Shown here: positions 24,028 through 35,795 of the stretch, in pieces | Layout: every line of letters starts with the position of its first letter | How positions within the stretch are numbered: position 1 is the first letter of the stretch | Assembly (NCBI GenBank): GCA_019633425.1 | Contig: WSUB01000054.1 | Location: 62,001 to 126,000, forward strand | DNA: 64,000 nt | Direction: 5' to 3' | From: Tulasnella sp. 424 | Lineage: Eukaryota > Basidiomycota > Agaricomycetes > Cantharellales > Tulasnellaceae | Notes under the pieces: model-generated | What the model was told of the DNA's origin: nothing | Database searches by the model: none | What the model saw: only the letters and a program-made list of their open reading frames with translations | Made by a program: the position numbers and the translations under genes

Positions 24028-25609
24028 TTAAGAAAGTATATCATGCGCTGGGTCCGCCTCGTCCGAGTCGCTGGAATTCGTCGGGCTCTGCGCACAGGAT
24101 ATGTTTGCGATGAAATCCCATTGCAATGAACCGGTTACCAGTTACTCACCCTACTCTCCGGAGGTGAAGTCCATCTAGTGTTTCCTCGAGTTGCCACCGC
24201 GAAGGTCCATCTGCTGTAGGCCCTCGTTTGCTTCGTATTGAGTTCTTCATTCACGAGCTAGTGATGAAAGGTCAATATACCAAGTATGTGACTCCATAGG
24301 ACGGGAACAAGCCGACCTCTTTCCACCGATGGATCTCAGCTGGGTCATATCCTTCTTCGATCAACATGGGCGTCCATGAATCACAAAGTCGTTTCAAGTT
24401 CTCTTCCATGAGTCGGCAAATCCACAGATGTTCCGGTGGTATCCCTGCCCAAAATCGTGAGATCGTTGGGGATATAATCAAATATCCTCAACATCTTGGG
24501 TTCAGAATGAACACGTAACTCACGTGGTGGGAAGAGGCAGACCGGAACGTTAAGCCAACGTAGTCTGATGCTCTTCGTGTCGAAGTTCGGATTAGCTTCG
24601 AGGAGTTCCCGATAATACATCCAAGCGTCCTCAGAACCTCCCTTTTTTCTATAAAGAAAGGCGGAGAGGTAAGATTTCTGCCCATAGTGTTTCGAGACAA
24701 GAGCGACAGACTTTACGGCTTTATCGACCAAGCATACGACCTTCTGAAGCTGATAGCCGGGAGGATCATCTCCCGGCCCGAACTCTGGCATGGGTACATA
24801 AATCTCTTCTCCGCGTTCGTCTTTACCCTGACATTGAAAGAGAAACAGGGAAGGCTTGAAGAGAATGATGATCCCGCCCGGCCGCAGGATTTTAGCCATG
24901 TCGTAAAGGAAGCCGGGATAGTCGTCGATGCCGAGATCGACGACTCTTGCGTGAACGATGTCAAAGTAGTTCACGTAATGCCCGAGTCCGAGGTTAATAT
25001 CGTCTTGCTCAAACCTGAGGAGGAGATAGCGGGTGCGTTACGAAAGATCAACGAGGCTCAGGGTACAAGTGAGAAGACAGGGCTGACTTGCAATTCACAG
25101 GAATTTCTCTATAGAAGCGGGTATTGGACGAAGTCAGCTGGATACCGGGTCTGCCGCGCAACACGGACTGGCCTGTTCATCGGAGGTTTTTGATAGTCGA
25201 TGCCCAGCACCTCAGCGTGAGGGAACGCCTCTGCGATCTCGATTGCCCTGAAAATACGATAGGCTTAAATACGAGCGACCCTTTGGAACCGGTCCAAAAC
25301 CACCAGACGCACCACTTTCCTGAGCCAGTACCCACGTCGACGACTCTCGGAGCCGACCCATCAGCTCTAGGACCGAGCATTCGAGGGATGAGGTCCCCAA
25401 GGTAGCTTTGGTACCAAAGGCCGACAGCCTCCCGAAGCGCGTCGTGCTGGATATCCCAGCGCTCGTACTCTCTTGGATCCTAAGCAAAGTAAAGTAGACA
25501 TGCGACACGGAACAAGCTAAAATCAATAATGGGGTGGAACATGGAAAATTCCGAGCACGGACAATCGGCATCTGAAACCACTTGTTCCTGACGACGAAAC
25601 CCCGTCCAT
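24028..25609 (-). CDS. SAM-dependent methyltransferase MT1 (LaeA-like fold)
   Basis: Small fungal methyltransferase, one of five copies. Exon pieces in order: YERWDIQHDALREAVGLW, motif I VVDVGTGSGKW, AIEIAEAFPHAEVLGIDY, acidic segment (FEQDDVNLGLGHYVN in MT2; diverged here), YFDIVHARVVDLGIDDYP, LYDMAKILRPGGIIILFKP, DPPGYQLQKV, YYRELLEANPNFDTKSIRLR, then IPPEHLWICRL and a C-terminal exon ending SSDSDEADPAHD. Motif order fits class I methyltransferases of the LaeA/secondary-metabolism type; substrate unknown. MT1 and MT2 share this acidic last exon, unlike MT3-MT5. The start is uncertain: the ATG at 25609 is conserved in most copies but its link to the first catalytic exon is not resolved. Confidence 0.7.
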
Positions 25610-26472
25610 GTCTAATTTCCCATTTCCAGACAATGCTCCTGTGAGAGAGATCCGAAGAAAGGCGGGGGTCAGGAGGGAGGAACGCCGGCCATCAGAATCG
25701 TGACTGGTGCTTTAGAGAGAGGATGCGGGAATGAGCGAACTCTCGTTCCGCTCGTGCTTCTGCACGAGCACGGCTACTGGTGGTAGTATACATAAACAGC
25801 TTGGACGTCGTTTCTTGTGGTTGCAAAGAAGTGTAGAGAGTTGAGCAGGTTTTGATGAGCACGATGGTGATGGAGGGGTGGAACCCGTGATGCGGGCTTT
25901 CTTCCCTTGAATTGATGAGGATGAAAAGGAAATCGACAGTGTTTGTTTGGAGCAAATGCCAATCCAAGCAATGCTCGCCAATCTGTCGTAAGGAGGCGGT
26001 CAATTCAATTTGGGATCGGGATTTTTGGGGGAGTTGCCCCTAAATACCGGAACGGCTGTTATCGGTGCACTCCCGTACCCCAGCTGGCCCCGACAACATC
26101 ACACGCAGGAAAATTCGAGGAAATTTGAGAGAAAAATGTAAAACTTTGGTTCTCACCTGCACACACACACGAGGGCATCCGACTCAGGGTTTCCATAAGG
26201 CGTTCGAGGTCGTGAGTAGCCTCGCCAGGATCGGAGCGGGAAAAATCCACTGATGGGCCTCGTTCCCAGGCAGTCGTTTCTGCTCCTCTCCTTGCGTTTC
26301 GGTCGAACATTCCCACACAGAACCCTAAGAACGCCGTGTCCATGCCGAAGAGACCTCCCGACCTTCGAAAGACATCCCATGTGTTTCGAAGCTTCCACAC
26401 TGAGCCCAAGTATATACACAAAACGTCGCAAAAGGTATTGAGAAAGAAATATGAAAGAGGGTCCTCTGTAGA
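25610..26472. other. Upstream region of MT1 and 3' flank of MT2
   Basis: 25610-25990 is the 5' block found before every MT copy. It has an open minus-strand frame of 65-105 codons preserved in several copies (ending in residues like LKHQSRF), which may be a leader exon or just duplicated promoter. 26000-26290 is spacer with a short CA-rich tract (cacacacac near 26161). 26290-26472 is the MT2 3' flank. Confidence 0.45.
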
Positions 26473-28062
26473 TTAAGAAAGTGTATCATGCGCTGGGTCC
26501 GCTTCGTCCGAGTCGCTGGAATTCGTCGGGCTCTGCGCACAGGATATCCTTGCTGTGAGTTCTCATTGCAATGACCCGGGCTTCGAGACTCACCCTACTC
26601 TCTGGAGGTGAAGTCCACTGATTGTATCCTCGGGTTGCCACCGCGAAGGTCCACCTGCTGTAGGCCTTCGTTTCCTTGTTACTAAGTTCTTCATACACGA
26701 GCTGGTGATGAAAGGTCAATACACCAACTATGTGACTCCGCAAGACGGGAACAAGCCGACCTGTTTCCACCGCTGGATCTCAGCTGGATCATATCCGTCT
26801 TCGATCAACACGGGCGTCCAGGAATCACAAAGTCGTCTAAAGTTCTCTTCGATGAGTTGGCAAATCCACAGATGTTCCGGTGGTATCCCTGCCCAAAATC
26901 GTGAGATCGTTGGGGATATATCCTCGACATCTTTGGTTTCGAATGAAAACGTAACTCACGCGGTGGGAAGAGGCAGACCGGAACGTTCAGCCAGCGTAAT
27001 CTGATGCTATTCGTGTCGAAGTTCGGATTGGCTTCGAGGAGTTCCCGATAATACATCCAAGCGTCCTCAGAACCTCCCCTTTTTCTATAAAGAAGACGGA
27101 GAGGTAAGATTTCTTGTCCATAGTGTTTCGAGGCACGAGCGACAGACTTTACAGCTTTATCGACCAAGCACAAGACCTTCTGAAGCTGATAGCCGGGAGG
27201 ATCATCTTTCGGCCCGAACTCTGGCATGGGTACATATATCTCTTCTCCGCGTTCGTCTTTACCGTGGCATTGAAAGAGAGACATGGAAGGCTTGAAGAGA
27301 ATGATGATCCCACCCGGCCGCAGGATCTTAGCCATATCATAAAGGAAACCGGGATAGTCGTCGATGCCGAGATCGACGACCCTTGCATGAATGATGTCGA
27401 AGTAGTTCACGTAATGGCCGAGTCCAAGGTTAACGTCGTCTTGCTCAAACCTGAGGAGGAGATAGCGAGTGCGTTACGAAAGATCAACGAGGCTCAGGGT
27501 ACAAGTGAGAAGACAGGGCTGACTTGCAATTCACAGGAATTTCTCTATAGAAGCCAGTATTGGACCAAGTCAGCTAGATACGGGGTCTGCCGCACAGCAA
27601 GGACTGGCCTGTTTATTGGAGGTTTTTGATAGTCAATGCCTAGCACTTCAGCGTGAGGGAAAGCCTCTGCGATCTCGATCGCCCTGTAAATACGACAGGC
27701 TTAAATAAAAGCGACCCTTTGGAGTCCGGTCCAAAACCATCAGACGCACCACTTTCCCGAGCCAGTACCTATGTCGACGACTCTCGGAGCCGACCCATCA
27801 GCTCTGGGACCGAGCATTCGAGGGATGAGGTCCCCAAGGTAGCTTTGATACCAAAGGCCGACAGCCTCTCGAAGCGCGTCGTGCTGTATATCCCAGCGCG
27901 CGTACTCTCTTGGATCCTAAGCAAAGTAAAGTAGATATGCGACATGAAACAAGCTAAAATCAATAATGGGAGCCGACGTCTTCAACAGGGAACATGGAAA
28001 ATTCCGAGCACGGACAATCGGCATCTGAAACCACCTGTTCCTGACGACGAAACCCCGTCCAT
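26473..28062 (-). CDS. SAM-dependent methyltransferase MT2
   Basis: Close duplicate of MT1, about 2.45 kb away. Readable segments: motif I VVDIGTGSGKW spliced to AIEIAEAFPHAEVLGIDY (intron GTGCGTC..TTTACAG), FEQDDVNLGLGHYVN, YFDIIHARVVDLGIDDYP, MAKILRPGGIIILFKP, NPNFDTNSIRLRWLNVPV, IPPEHLWICQL and QLVYEELSNKETKAYSRWTF. The last exon is joined after SPPESR and ends SDEADPAHDTLS at the TAA 26473-26475. Nothing disabling is seen. The start at the conserved ATG 28062 is tentative, as for MT1. Confidence 0.68.
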
Positions 28063-28850
28063 GTCTAATTTCCCATCTCCAGACAATGCTCCTGTGAGGG
28101 AGAAGCGAAGAGGGGTGGGGGACAGGAGGGAGGAACGCCGACCATCAGAATCGTGACTGGTGCTTTAGAGAGAGGATGGGGGAATGGGCGAACTCTCGTT
28201 CCGCTCGTGCTTCTGCACGAGCACGGCTACTGGTGGTAGTATACATAGACAACTTGGATGGCAGTTCTTGTGGTTGCAAAGAAGTATAGAGAGTTGAACA
28301 GGTTTTGATGGGCACGATGGTGATGGAGGGGTGGAAGCCGTGATGCGGGCTTTCTCCCCTTGAATTGATGAAGGATGAAAAGGAAATCGACAGTGTTTGT
28401 TTGGAGCAAATGCCAATCCAAGCAATGCTCGCCAATCTGTCGTAAAGAAGCGGTCAATTCAGTTTTGGATCGGGAGTTTTGGGGGAGTTGCTCCTAAATA
28501 CCGGAACGGCCGTCCATCGCTGCACCCCCGTACCCCGGCTGGCCATTCCCGACAACATCACACGCAGGAAAAATTCGAGGAAATTTGAGAAAAAAAATCA
28601 TGTAAAACTTTGGTTCTCACCGGCACACACCCGAGGGCATCCGACTCAGGGGTTCCCATACGGCGTTCGAGGCCAGGAGTAGCCTCACCAAAATCGAAGC
28701 GGGAAAAGTCGACTGATGGGCCTCGTTCCCGGACCGTCGTGTCAGCTCCTCTCCTTGCGGTTGAGTTTAGCGTCGTGGTGATGCGGAGCAGATGATTATC
28801 GATGACAATCTCTTCTTGATTGCCTCGGGCGGAGCTTCAATTCGAGACCG
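28063..28850. other. Upstream region of MT2
   Basis: Holds the 5' block common to all MT copies (28063-28450, with the conserved open frame noted for MT1). It is followed by spacer that matches the same position in the other units (for example gattatcgatgacaatct, 28792-28811) up to the insertion point at about 28851. No further gene is recognised. Confidence 0.45.
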
Positions 28851-29471
28851 CGCCCGCGCGCTTGATGATGCTTATTTCAATGCGGTAAGCCGCTAAAGAA
28901 CCTTCCCGCCCCCTTCGAAGCGTGTGCGGTTGCAAGACATCGGATGAATCCAAAGAGCGCAAGTCTGGCAGGCAAATGACCAGGCGCACACGACGTCATC
29001 GGCGAGGGGATGGTGCCCTCCGCGAGGTCTTCAAGCCACGCGGCGCCGCAGCAGGCCAAGGAGGCCAGAGTTCAGCGCAACCGACAGCTTCTGGGCAGCA
29101 CCACTTTGCCCAACTCTTCTGAGCATTGACCGCTGATAATCACCGGGACCTGATGACGCGCTCAGCGATGTTCAAGGGCTCTAATCGGTGTTTGTTAACC
29201 CAGCGTTGCAGACCGCTTAGCGAGCCTCAGTTGCGCAATCGAAGAGGGTAAGAATGAGTGAAAATATCCAAGATGAGTCACACAAAGCATCGTCACTCAC
29301 TCAGCGTACCAACGGCTCGGGATTGCGCCAATCTTTGGGGGGAGATTGAGCCTCGGAACGCTCCAGATAGACGCAAACCTGGGGTGATCTTGCTCGAGTG
29401 AGATATTCTATCGCACGTGAGAAACGGACAGTCTTCTCAGAATGAGTAGCGGAGCAGCCCCAGCACCGCTA
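28851..29471. other. ~620 bp insertion unique to the first unit
   Basis: Units 2-4 read gagacc directly followed by ttagaa (around 38078, 47516, 51150). In unit 1 the two halves are separated by about 620 bp (cgagacc at 28844-28850; ttagaagg from 29473). The extra DNA is GC-rich at the left (gcgcccgcgcgc) and has no obvious terminal inverted repeats. A possible 3-bp acc repeat flanks it. It could be a short non-autonomous element or the ancestral state lost from the others. Confidence 0.5.
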
Positions 29472-29592
29472 CCTTAGAAGGGGCCACATGTGCAATGGAA
29501 AGAAAACCGGGCCCGAGGACCTAGCCCCAAATGGAATTTCTAGAACGAAAACAGTATATACAGACCCGCCACAACCTTAAGAACCGCACCGC

Positions 29593-32500
29593 TCAGCGTT
29601 TCTTTGTCGGACCCCGTGTGCCGAACGCTTCCACTAAATCATTCAACCGGGCTTCTTTCTTTTGTCGATGCGTCTCATTTCGGCGAGTTCCTGAGAACGC
29701 CTGCCATCGCGGTAAGATAATGCCCGCAAATCGAGATAGATTTGATGATGGCTTTACCTGTTCTACAAGCAGTTGTTTCCTTTCCTGAGTCGCCAGGACT
29801 CGAGTTTCCACTGTATCATCTGTCACCATTTGATACATGGACATCCTTCGTTTGGCCTCTCGAAATTTGAGGGACGGGTATCATTACGCAACTCGTGCCG
29901 AATGGGGACCCGGCATGCAGTAGCTTACCGATTCGATTAACACGGTCGATAGGCTGAAGCTCGATCGCGCTCTAATGAAGTGATTTCACAAGATTAGCTC
30001 ACAGGTTAATCTCGAAGCGGAGAACTCGGTACCGTACCTGCCACCAAGGGTCCGTCTACGAAATTGGACCCTGTCATCAGAACATCATCCCTGGAACCAG
30101 TCAAACGTGCGGACAATGTTCACCAGAAAGACACGAGAAGCTGCTGCAAGGTTCAAACCGAGCGCACCCGCCTTTGGCGATATTAGCATCACAACAGGAA
30201 CCTGCGAGACCGTTCGACTGAAAGCAGAAGACCTGCCCTTGCCCTTGCCCTTGCGCTTCGAGGGCGAGTCTGAACAGGAAACTCGTCTTCAGACTCCGTT
30301 TCATTCGGATCTTTCAGAGGCACAGCAAATTGTTTGAGTACTTCCACTCGTTGTTTCTGAGGCATCGAGCCATCAAACCGAGCATAGGGTATCTTGAAGG
30401 AACCTTGTCAGGACCTAGGTGTACTTGAGACATATTTTACTCACTTCGCGAGGTACTGGATGGCAATCTGGTCGAGGAAGCTCGTAAATTGTGAGAACAC
30501 CAATGACTTCTCAGTTGACGGGATGAGTTGCAAGAGAGATATCAAGTGTTGGGTCTTTGAGGACGGCGGCGGCGGAGGGGGAGGTTTAAAAGCCTCATCG
30601 TTATCCAAAGCGTCATAATCAGCCTCCTCATCAACTTCGAAGTCGTCTTCCGGCGAAGGAGGGGGCGACTCAATGAGGTCCCCTTCGGAGACTACACCCT
30701 GGTCCTGAAAGATTTGCATATTAAGGCGCGAAAATCAAAGAAGCACAGGGCCGAGTCCGGGAAGGAATGCTCACCATTGGAAACTTTTGTTGCCGCGAGA
30801 TGACCCGCGGCAAAAAAAAACTTCCGTTCGGCCTTGGCACTAACTGGATGCCGGGAAGGGTGTGCTCAGCTCACGAATGCATTCAAGACAGAAATAATGA
30901 CTGCATGGTAGAATTCGGGGATTATTGAGGACGTCAAAGCAGATGCTGCATTCCTCAGCGTCTTGGATGGCTGGTCAAAGGGTCGCTCGCAACCTCACGA
31001 CCTCCTCTGCGCTAAGCGCAGGGCTCGGGGGATGAGCAGCTGCGTCATTCTTGTTATTCGCCTTCGGAGGTCCTTGAAGATACAGCATTTTATTCGTGTC
31101 ATTTCGCATGTCTTTCGAACGAACAAGGGTCCATACCTCGAGGTAATTTGGTGGAATTAAGGAAGGGTGGAGAACCAACTACCGAAGTCTTGTGAGCATG
31201 CTCAGCACGTTGACTGCCATAGGCATCTATTACCGATACGTCATTCGCGTGAGCATGCGTTCAGGGACTTGAAGATAAGCTGTGAACGTACGTCGCCTGC
31301 TGGCTGGTGCATGGCGTTTCCAGCACTCAGGAAGTCCTCGAACCTTCGTTGCCTAGGAATTGGAAATGGGCATAGGTCTGGCTGAACAGTTTGATTTTGC
31401 ATACGATTCATGGAAGATATCGTCATAAAGCCTCCTCTCCTCGTCACTCAATGCTACGCGGACGACCGTAATCCCAACTGGCGGCAGCGGCACGAGTGGT
31501 TTATGGTCCTTGTCACGCATCTGCCAACGGCGATTTAAGCACAACAAAGAATAATATCAGCGATTACCCTACCTCTTTTCTCAGACAAATGGACGACATG
31601 AGTGCCTGGGTAGGATGGTGTGAAATGAGCATTTGTCGGCAATAGTTGTCGTAGACAGCATACCTTTAGCAAGACCGCTGCCTGTGGATCCGCTTTGGAA
31701 AGCGGTCGGCCTAATAGCCGGTTGAAGTATTCGTGTTGATCTAGAAGACTGCAGACCTTGAGGAACTTGAGCAAGGACCCGAGGTCCTACAAAACAAGAT
31801 ATCAGTCTCCACGACACCTCCCCGACAATCAAGTGACCGTCAAACGACACACATTGGGCGAATTGATCTAACGGGGAGAAAGTCAAGGCGTGAGCGCGGA
31901 GAACCGGATGAGGTATTTTCGGACTGACAATAGGAGTCCCGGTAACAACCAGCTCGCAGATTGCTTGAGAGGTCTTGGTCTTCGGATTCCGGATATTGTG
32001 ACCCTCGTCGAGAAGGATACGCTAAATTAATGCGGGGCGATGAGCGCTACGCTTGGAATACTGTACCCAGACAACCAAATCGCACCTTCCACTTCACGTC
32101 AAACAGTCCCCCATCAGTCCTGGCTTTCTTATTTGCAGGAGCAGCCGGCCTGCCGCCCTTCCAATCGCGAGACCGTCTCATAAGTGGTAGTCACGGCGTC
32201 ATAACGTTCTATCGCTTCTGCGGCCGCGGCGCGTCCGTCACCATGATAAACGTGGTGCGGAGAGACTCGCATCCAGAGACCGACGCACCTGCTGCCCTGA
32301 ACTCCCAGCTTTGTACCGGTGGAGTTGTTTCCGTTTTAGGCAACGTTGGACTTTCGTGTTCAATGCACCAACGAAGACCTTGGAGAATTTCTCAGAACGT
32401 ACGTATTGCACAGGGTCGAGCTCGTCATACCTTATATCGAGGCAAGGCATTCTTAAGCTGGCATTTTGCCTTGCTGGGAGGATCCTCATGGACAGGCAAC

Positions 32501-34317
32501 TCGAGGATGTCTTCACCGCACAGCGCATCCTACGGCTGGGTGAGAGGTCAGTACAGTGGGGCCATCGCTCGTCGCGCAGAAAAAAACTTGGCCAAGCCAG
32601 CCATCATCCTGCTCGGCTCTACCGCCTTCTACGAAGCCACGTACTGTTGCTGCCGAAGCTGCGATGCCGCGTTAGACGGTCCGGCAGCTGCGGAAGCATT
32701 CTTTTGGCCTTTCTTGGGCGACAAGCTCGTGCCCGCGACGCCTGTCTGGTTCGGAGGTTGAGCCGGCCCTGGAACGGGGAACCCTTGTTGGCCGGGAGTA
32801 GCCCAAATCAAGAGAGGTTCCAGTTCTCTTCGACGAGCGGGGTTCGACGGTCCGCAAATGTTGAGAGTCCTAAGTAGAGTGAAAAACGTTTGAGAGGGAG
32901 ATACACCAATTTTTGCTTCTACCTGGGACGTACATGTCTAACTCATAGGCAAAGCGCCCGCTCACTGTTACAAACAGGGTAATCTAGGTTCCAATGGTTC
33001 GTGACGATTCGGCGCCGCTTACAAATGCCGGTTTTCATCGCTCCTTCCACCGAGACACGACCCTGGTCCATCAGGGGCGCTAACTTGGCGGCCACTGATA
33101 CACAAACTCAGCAGTACCGAAGCGACGGATAATATCAAATTAGACTATACCAGTTCGAGGGATATGCCCGACTTGGGTTCCGCTTGCATTGAGAACCCGA
33201 ATTGCGTTCCTCAAAGCAAAGAGCGCCAGGTTAATAGGTAGAACCCCAGGTGGTAAAGCACTGCTCACTGATCAAATTGATTGGTCGGTTCACGTACCAC
33301 AGACACCAATTCTCCAGCACCATAGGTACTTGGTGATTTAAGGTCAAAGCTCGGGTCTCTTGCGTGCGTACCGTGTAATAACGAACGCCGACGATCTTGG
33401 TGAGGAAACCGACGCATACCTCGTAGGCCTCATAAGCTGGTTCGTTGTTTGAGGCATCGAGGTCTTCTCCAGTGACGATCTGTGTTGCGGGAGGTTAGAG
33501 CCTCGCGCTCAAACAGGATCCCGAGACTTGAGTGGCGTGTGGTTCCTCTGTACCAAGTTGCTTCTCTTCTTGGATTTGCGGGTCTGCTGTAACTTGTGCA
33601 GTGGACGAGCCTACGGCAGCAATGGTGGTTGATCCTGCTGCAGCTGCCGACGACGACGAAGTGGATCAGCGTTGGAGGGACGTACGCCCCAACGCGACCA
33701 GCGTTGATATCTGCTGTCACTCGAGCTCTCTCTTCGGTACTTTTGGCACAAAATGGAGCCGAAAATATGAAGGGGTTGGACACGGAAGGTTAGTTCCTCG
33801 ACTGTGTCGGTACCGGCGAAATCCTACGTACCTGATGACATAAAACCCGTGATTCTATCTGCACCTTTGTTTTTCATTGCTTTGAGCATTACTGGAGTGA
33901 CGCAGTCAGTACAAGTGCACGTTGGCGTTCGAAGAACCCCACCTAGAGGAGGACTTGCACCGGACTCTGTTGTCGTCTCTCCTGGTTGGTACCGACTTCG
34001 TTCCTCCTTGCCATGGCGCAAACTGCCAAGCTCGATTCTGCCGCCACAAGCACCCGTGTCTACTCAAATACCAGCTTAAAGGTGTTTGGTGACTCTCTAG
34101 CGAGACCCCGTACCCCTACACGTTGCTCTAGAGGACCGAGACTACTGAAAAAAGGTGGATTTAGATTTGGACTGCGTCCTGACCGCGTCATTCAGCTCAC
34201 CTTGGTCTTATGGGACAAAAGGCTTGTCATTGGACATGCTATAAGATGTCTTTTTGCAAGGGTAGGAGATATAGCTGTTGTAGATCATGTCCTCGAGGCT
34301 CGTTCTCTCCAAGCCAT
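29593..34317 (-). pseudogene. RAD5/HLTF-like helicase copy H1 (decayed)
   Basis: Recognisable by parts of HIRAN, helicase motif II ([17 protein letters not shown]), the RING core (ILPCSHYFC), [38 protein letters not shown] and the C-terminus [21 protein letters not shown]. Three lesions are visible against H4. About 390 bp spanning GLGKT and the following strand are missing at 32261-32265. Eighteen bases are lost just after the DEGH exon (ICEL joins VVTGTP). The first exon after ATG 34317 stops after ten codons (MAWRERASRT). Without Walker A it cannot be an ATPase. Confidence 0.8.
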
Positions 34318-35783
34318 GGTTGAAGTGGTTGTTGGGAGACGGAATTTGATACCCGTATTTTGGTATCTCTCAACCCCCTTTGGTTGGGTTACAGTTATCG
34401 AAACTATTGCACGGAGGCCAAGTCACTTCTGGCAACTCTTCCCCCCACAAACCTACCCTTTGACATTGTCGTAGCGGACGAACAACGTATCCTGAAAGGC
34501 ATGGCGAACTGCGATGGAGCAAAAGGGGTAGAGGTGTTACTGGGGCTCCACCGGACAGCGTATGGCGTCTACGGTATGTGCCTTATACGACCGACCAGGG
34601 ATGGGAACTCCCGCGTGTCAATGGAAAGCTTTCTCGAGTCCATTCATGCTCTGTACACATGCATATGAGTGTTGTTTAACTACTTTTATTGTGATGTCAC
34701 GTGTGTCAAATAATCAACTCACGTGGTGTGAAGAGAGGCACTCGACGTGTAAATGAGGTTGCTTGGTTGCCTCTGGTTCGCGACACTTCCGCGTGACCGA
34801 CAGAGAGGGCTGCAGAGTTCATATGTGGAGGGGCGCATTATCCGGCGTCTACTTGTCAGATTTGGATCCAACTTCGCTGACTCAAATTCTCGTTTCAGGC
34901 ATGTCCTCCTGTCGTTCTTCAAACGGCTGTAATGCGCGCTCTATGTTACTCTTTATCTATTGGCAAGAACCGCCGGAGTCTTCTGTGGGCTGCAAGGCAG
35001 GCTTTCTGGTGCTACCTCTGGACCAGCATTTCTAGAAAGGCTTCTTATGCTCGTCCTTCCCTTTTCCACTTCGAGAATGGCACCTATCCTCCCGACTACT
35101 GCGGACTCGGACACCTTCCTATACAAGACTCCCCGGTTGTTCTCAAACACTCATCTGGCTTGCAACTCGGGCGAATTACGCTATCAGATGAGACCAAGTC
35201 ACTAACAATGCTCAGGGCTCGACGGCCTTCTGCAACAAATTGATGCTCTAGGCTATTACCTGCCATGACTATTCCCGCAGGGCGCTCTGTGTCACAAATG
35301 ACAACGCACCCGAACGGTGAGATGGTGGAACAACAGCTCATTAAAAAATGTTAGTCAGTTACTATATCAAGAAATGATTTTGCGCTGTCCATGCCGGAGC
35401 AAAGCTCAACCGCTCTAATTGGCATGATTTCCATACTTCCATGACTTCAGGACCAAAGGTCTAAACCCCGAAAAGATGTTGACTCGGTAAGCTAACATGG
35501 TAAAGGTCAATATATTCCCTACTCCCCCGACTATTCTGCTGGCAGGTCCGTATCTCATAAGGTGAAGCTAGCTTTGATTGTTGGTCCATTTAGCGGCAAG
35601 CTCTTGGATTGTGGACGTCTCTAGAGCAGTATCTAGATCAATGGTTGAAAATAAGATGCAGAAATGCCAGGGACATGAGAGAGCCAAGCCTATGCGAACA
35701 CTGGATTTACTCACTGCGTTAAAGCGTTGATAAGCTGGTCTCGACTGGCTTCAGTGGCGAGTGAAAACTCTCCTGGATCGATT
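34318..35783. other. Spacer between H1 and MT3
   Basis: About 1.5 kb. Its right half is clearly repeated at 44,300-45,229 and partly at 48,331-48,870 (for instance atgctctaggctattacctg at 35242 and 44701). A minus-strand frame at 34953-35150 (with EVEKGRTSIRSLSRNAGPEV) is kept open in both long copies, but no family is recognised. It may be a small gene or conserved noncoding DNA. Confidence 0.45.
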
Positions 35784-35795
35784 TCACGATCCAGG
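35772..35795. repeat. Hairpin over the MT3 stop codon
   Basis: Perfect 9-bp arms cctggatcg and cgatccagg around a 6-nt loop (atttca). The TGA stop of MT3 (complement of tca, 35784-35786) is in the loop. The same structure is present in MT4 and MT5 but not in MT1 or MT2, whose last exon differs. Confidence 0.65.

Noticed and set aside
24687..25193. Long plus-strand open frame opposite MT1 (and its counterparts at 27114, 36529, 49611)
   Set aside because: It is antisense to the methyltransferase core, whose motifs and introns are clearly on the minus strand. The plus frame recurs only because the DNA is duplicated.
26155..26172. CA-rich tract as a transposon tail or regulatory element
   Set aside because: Only a short cacacacac run; nothing around it suggests function.
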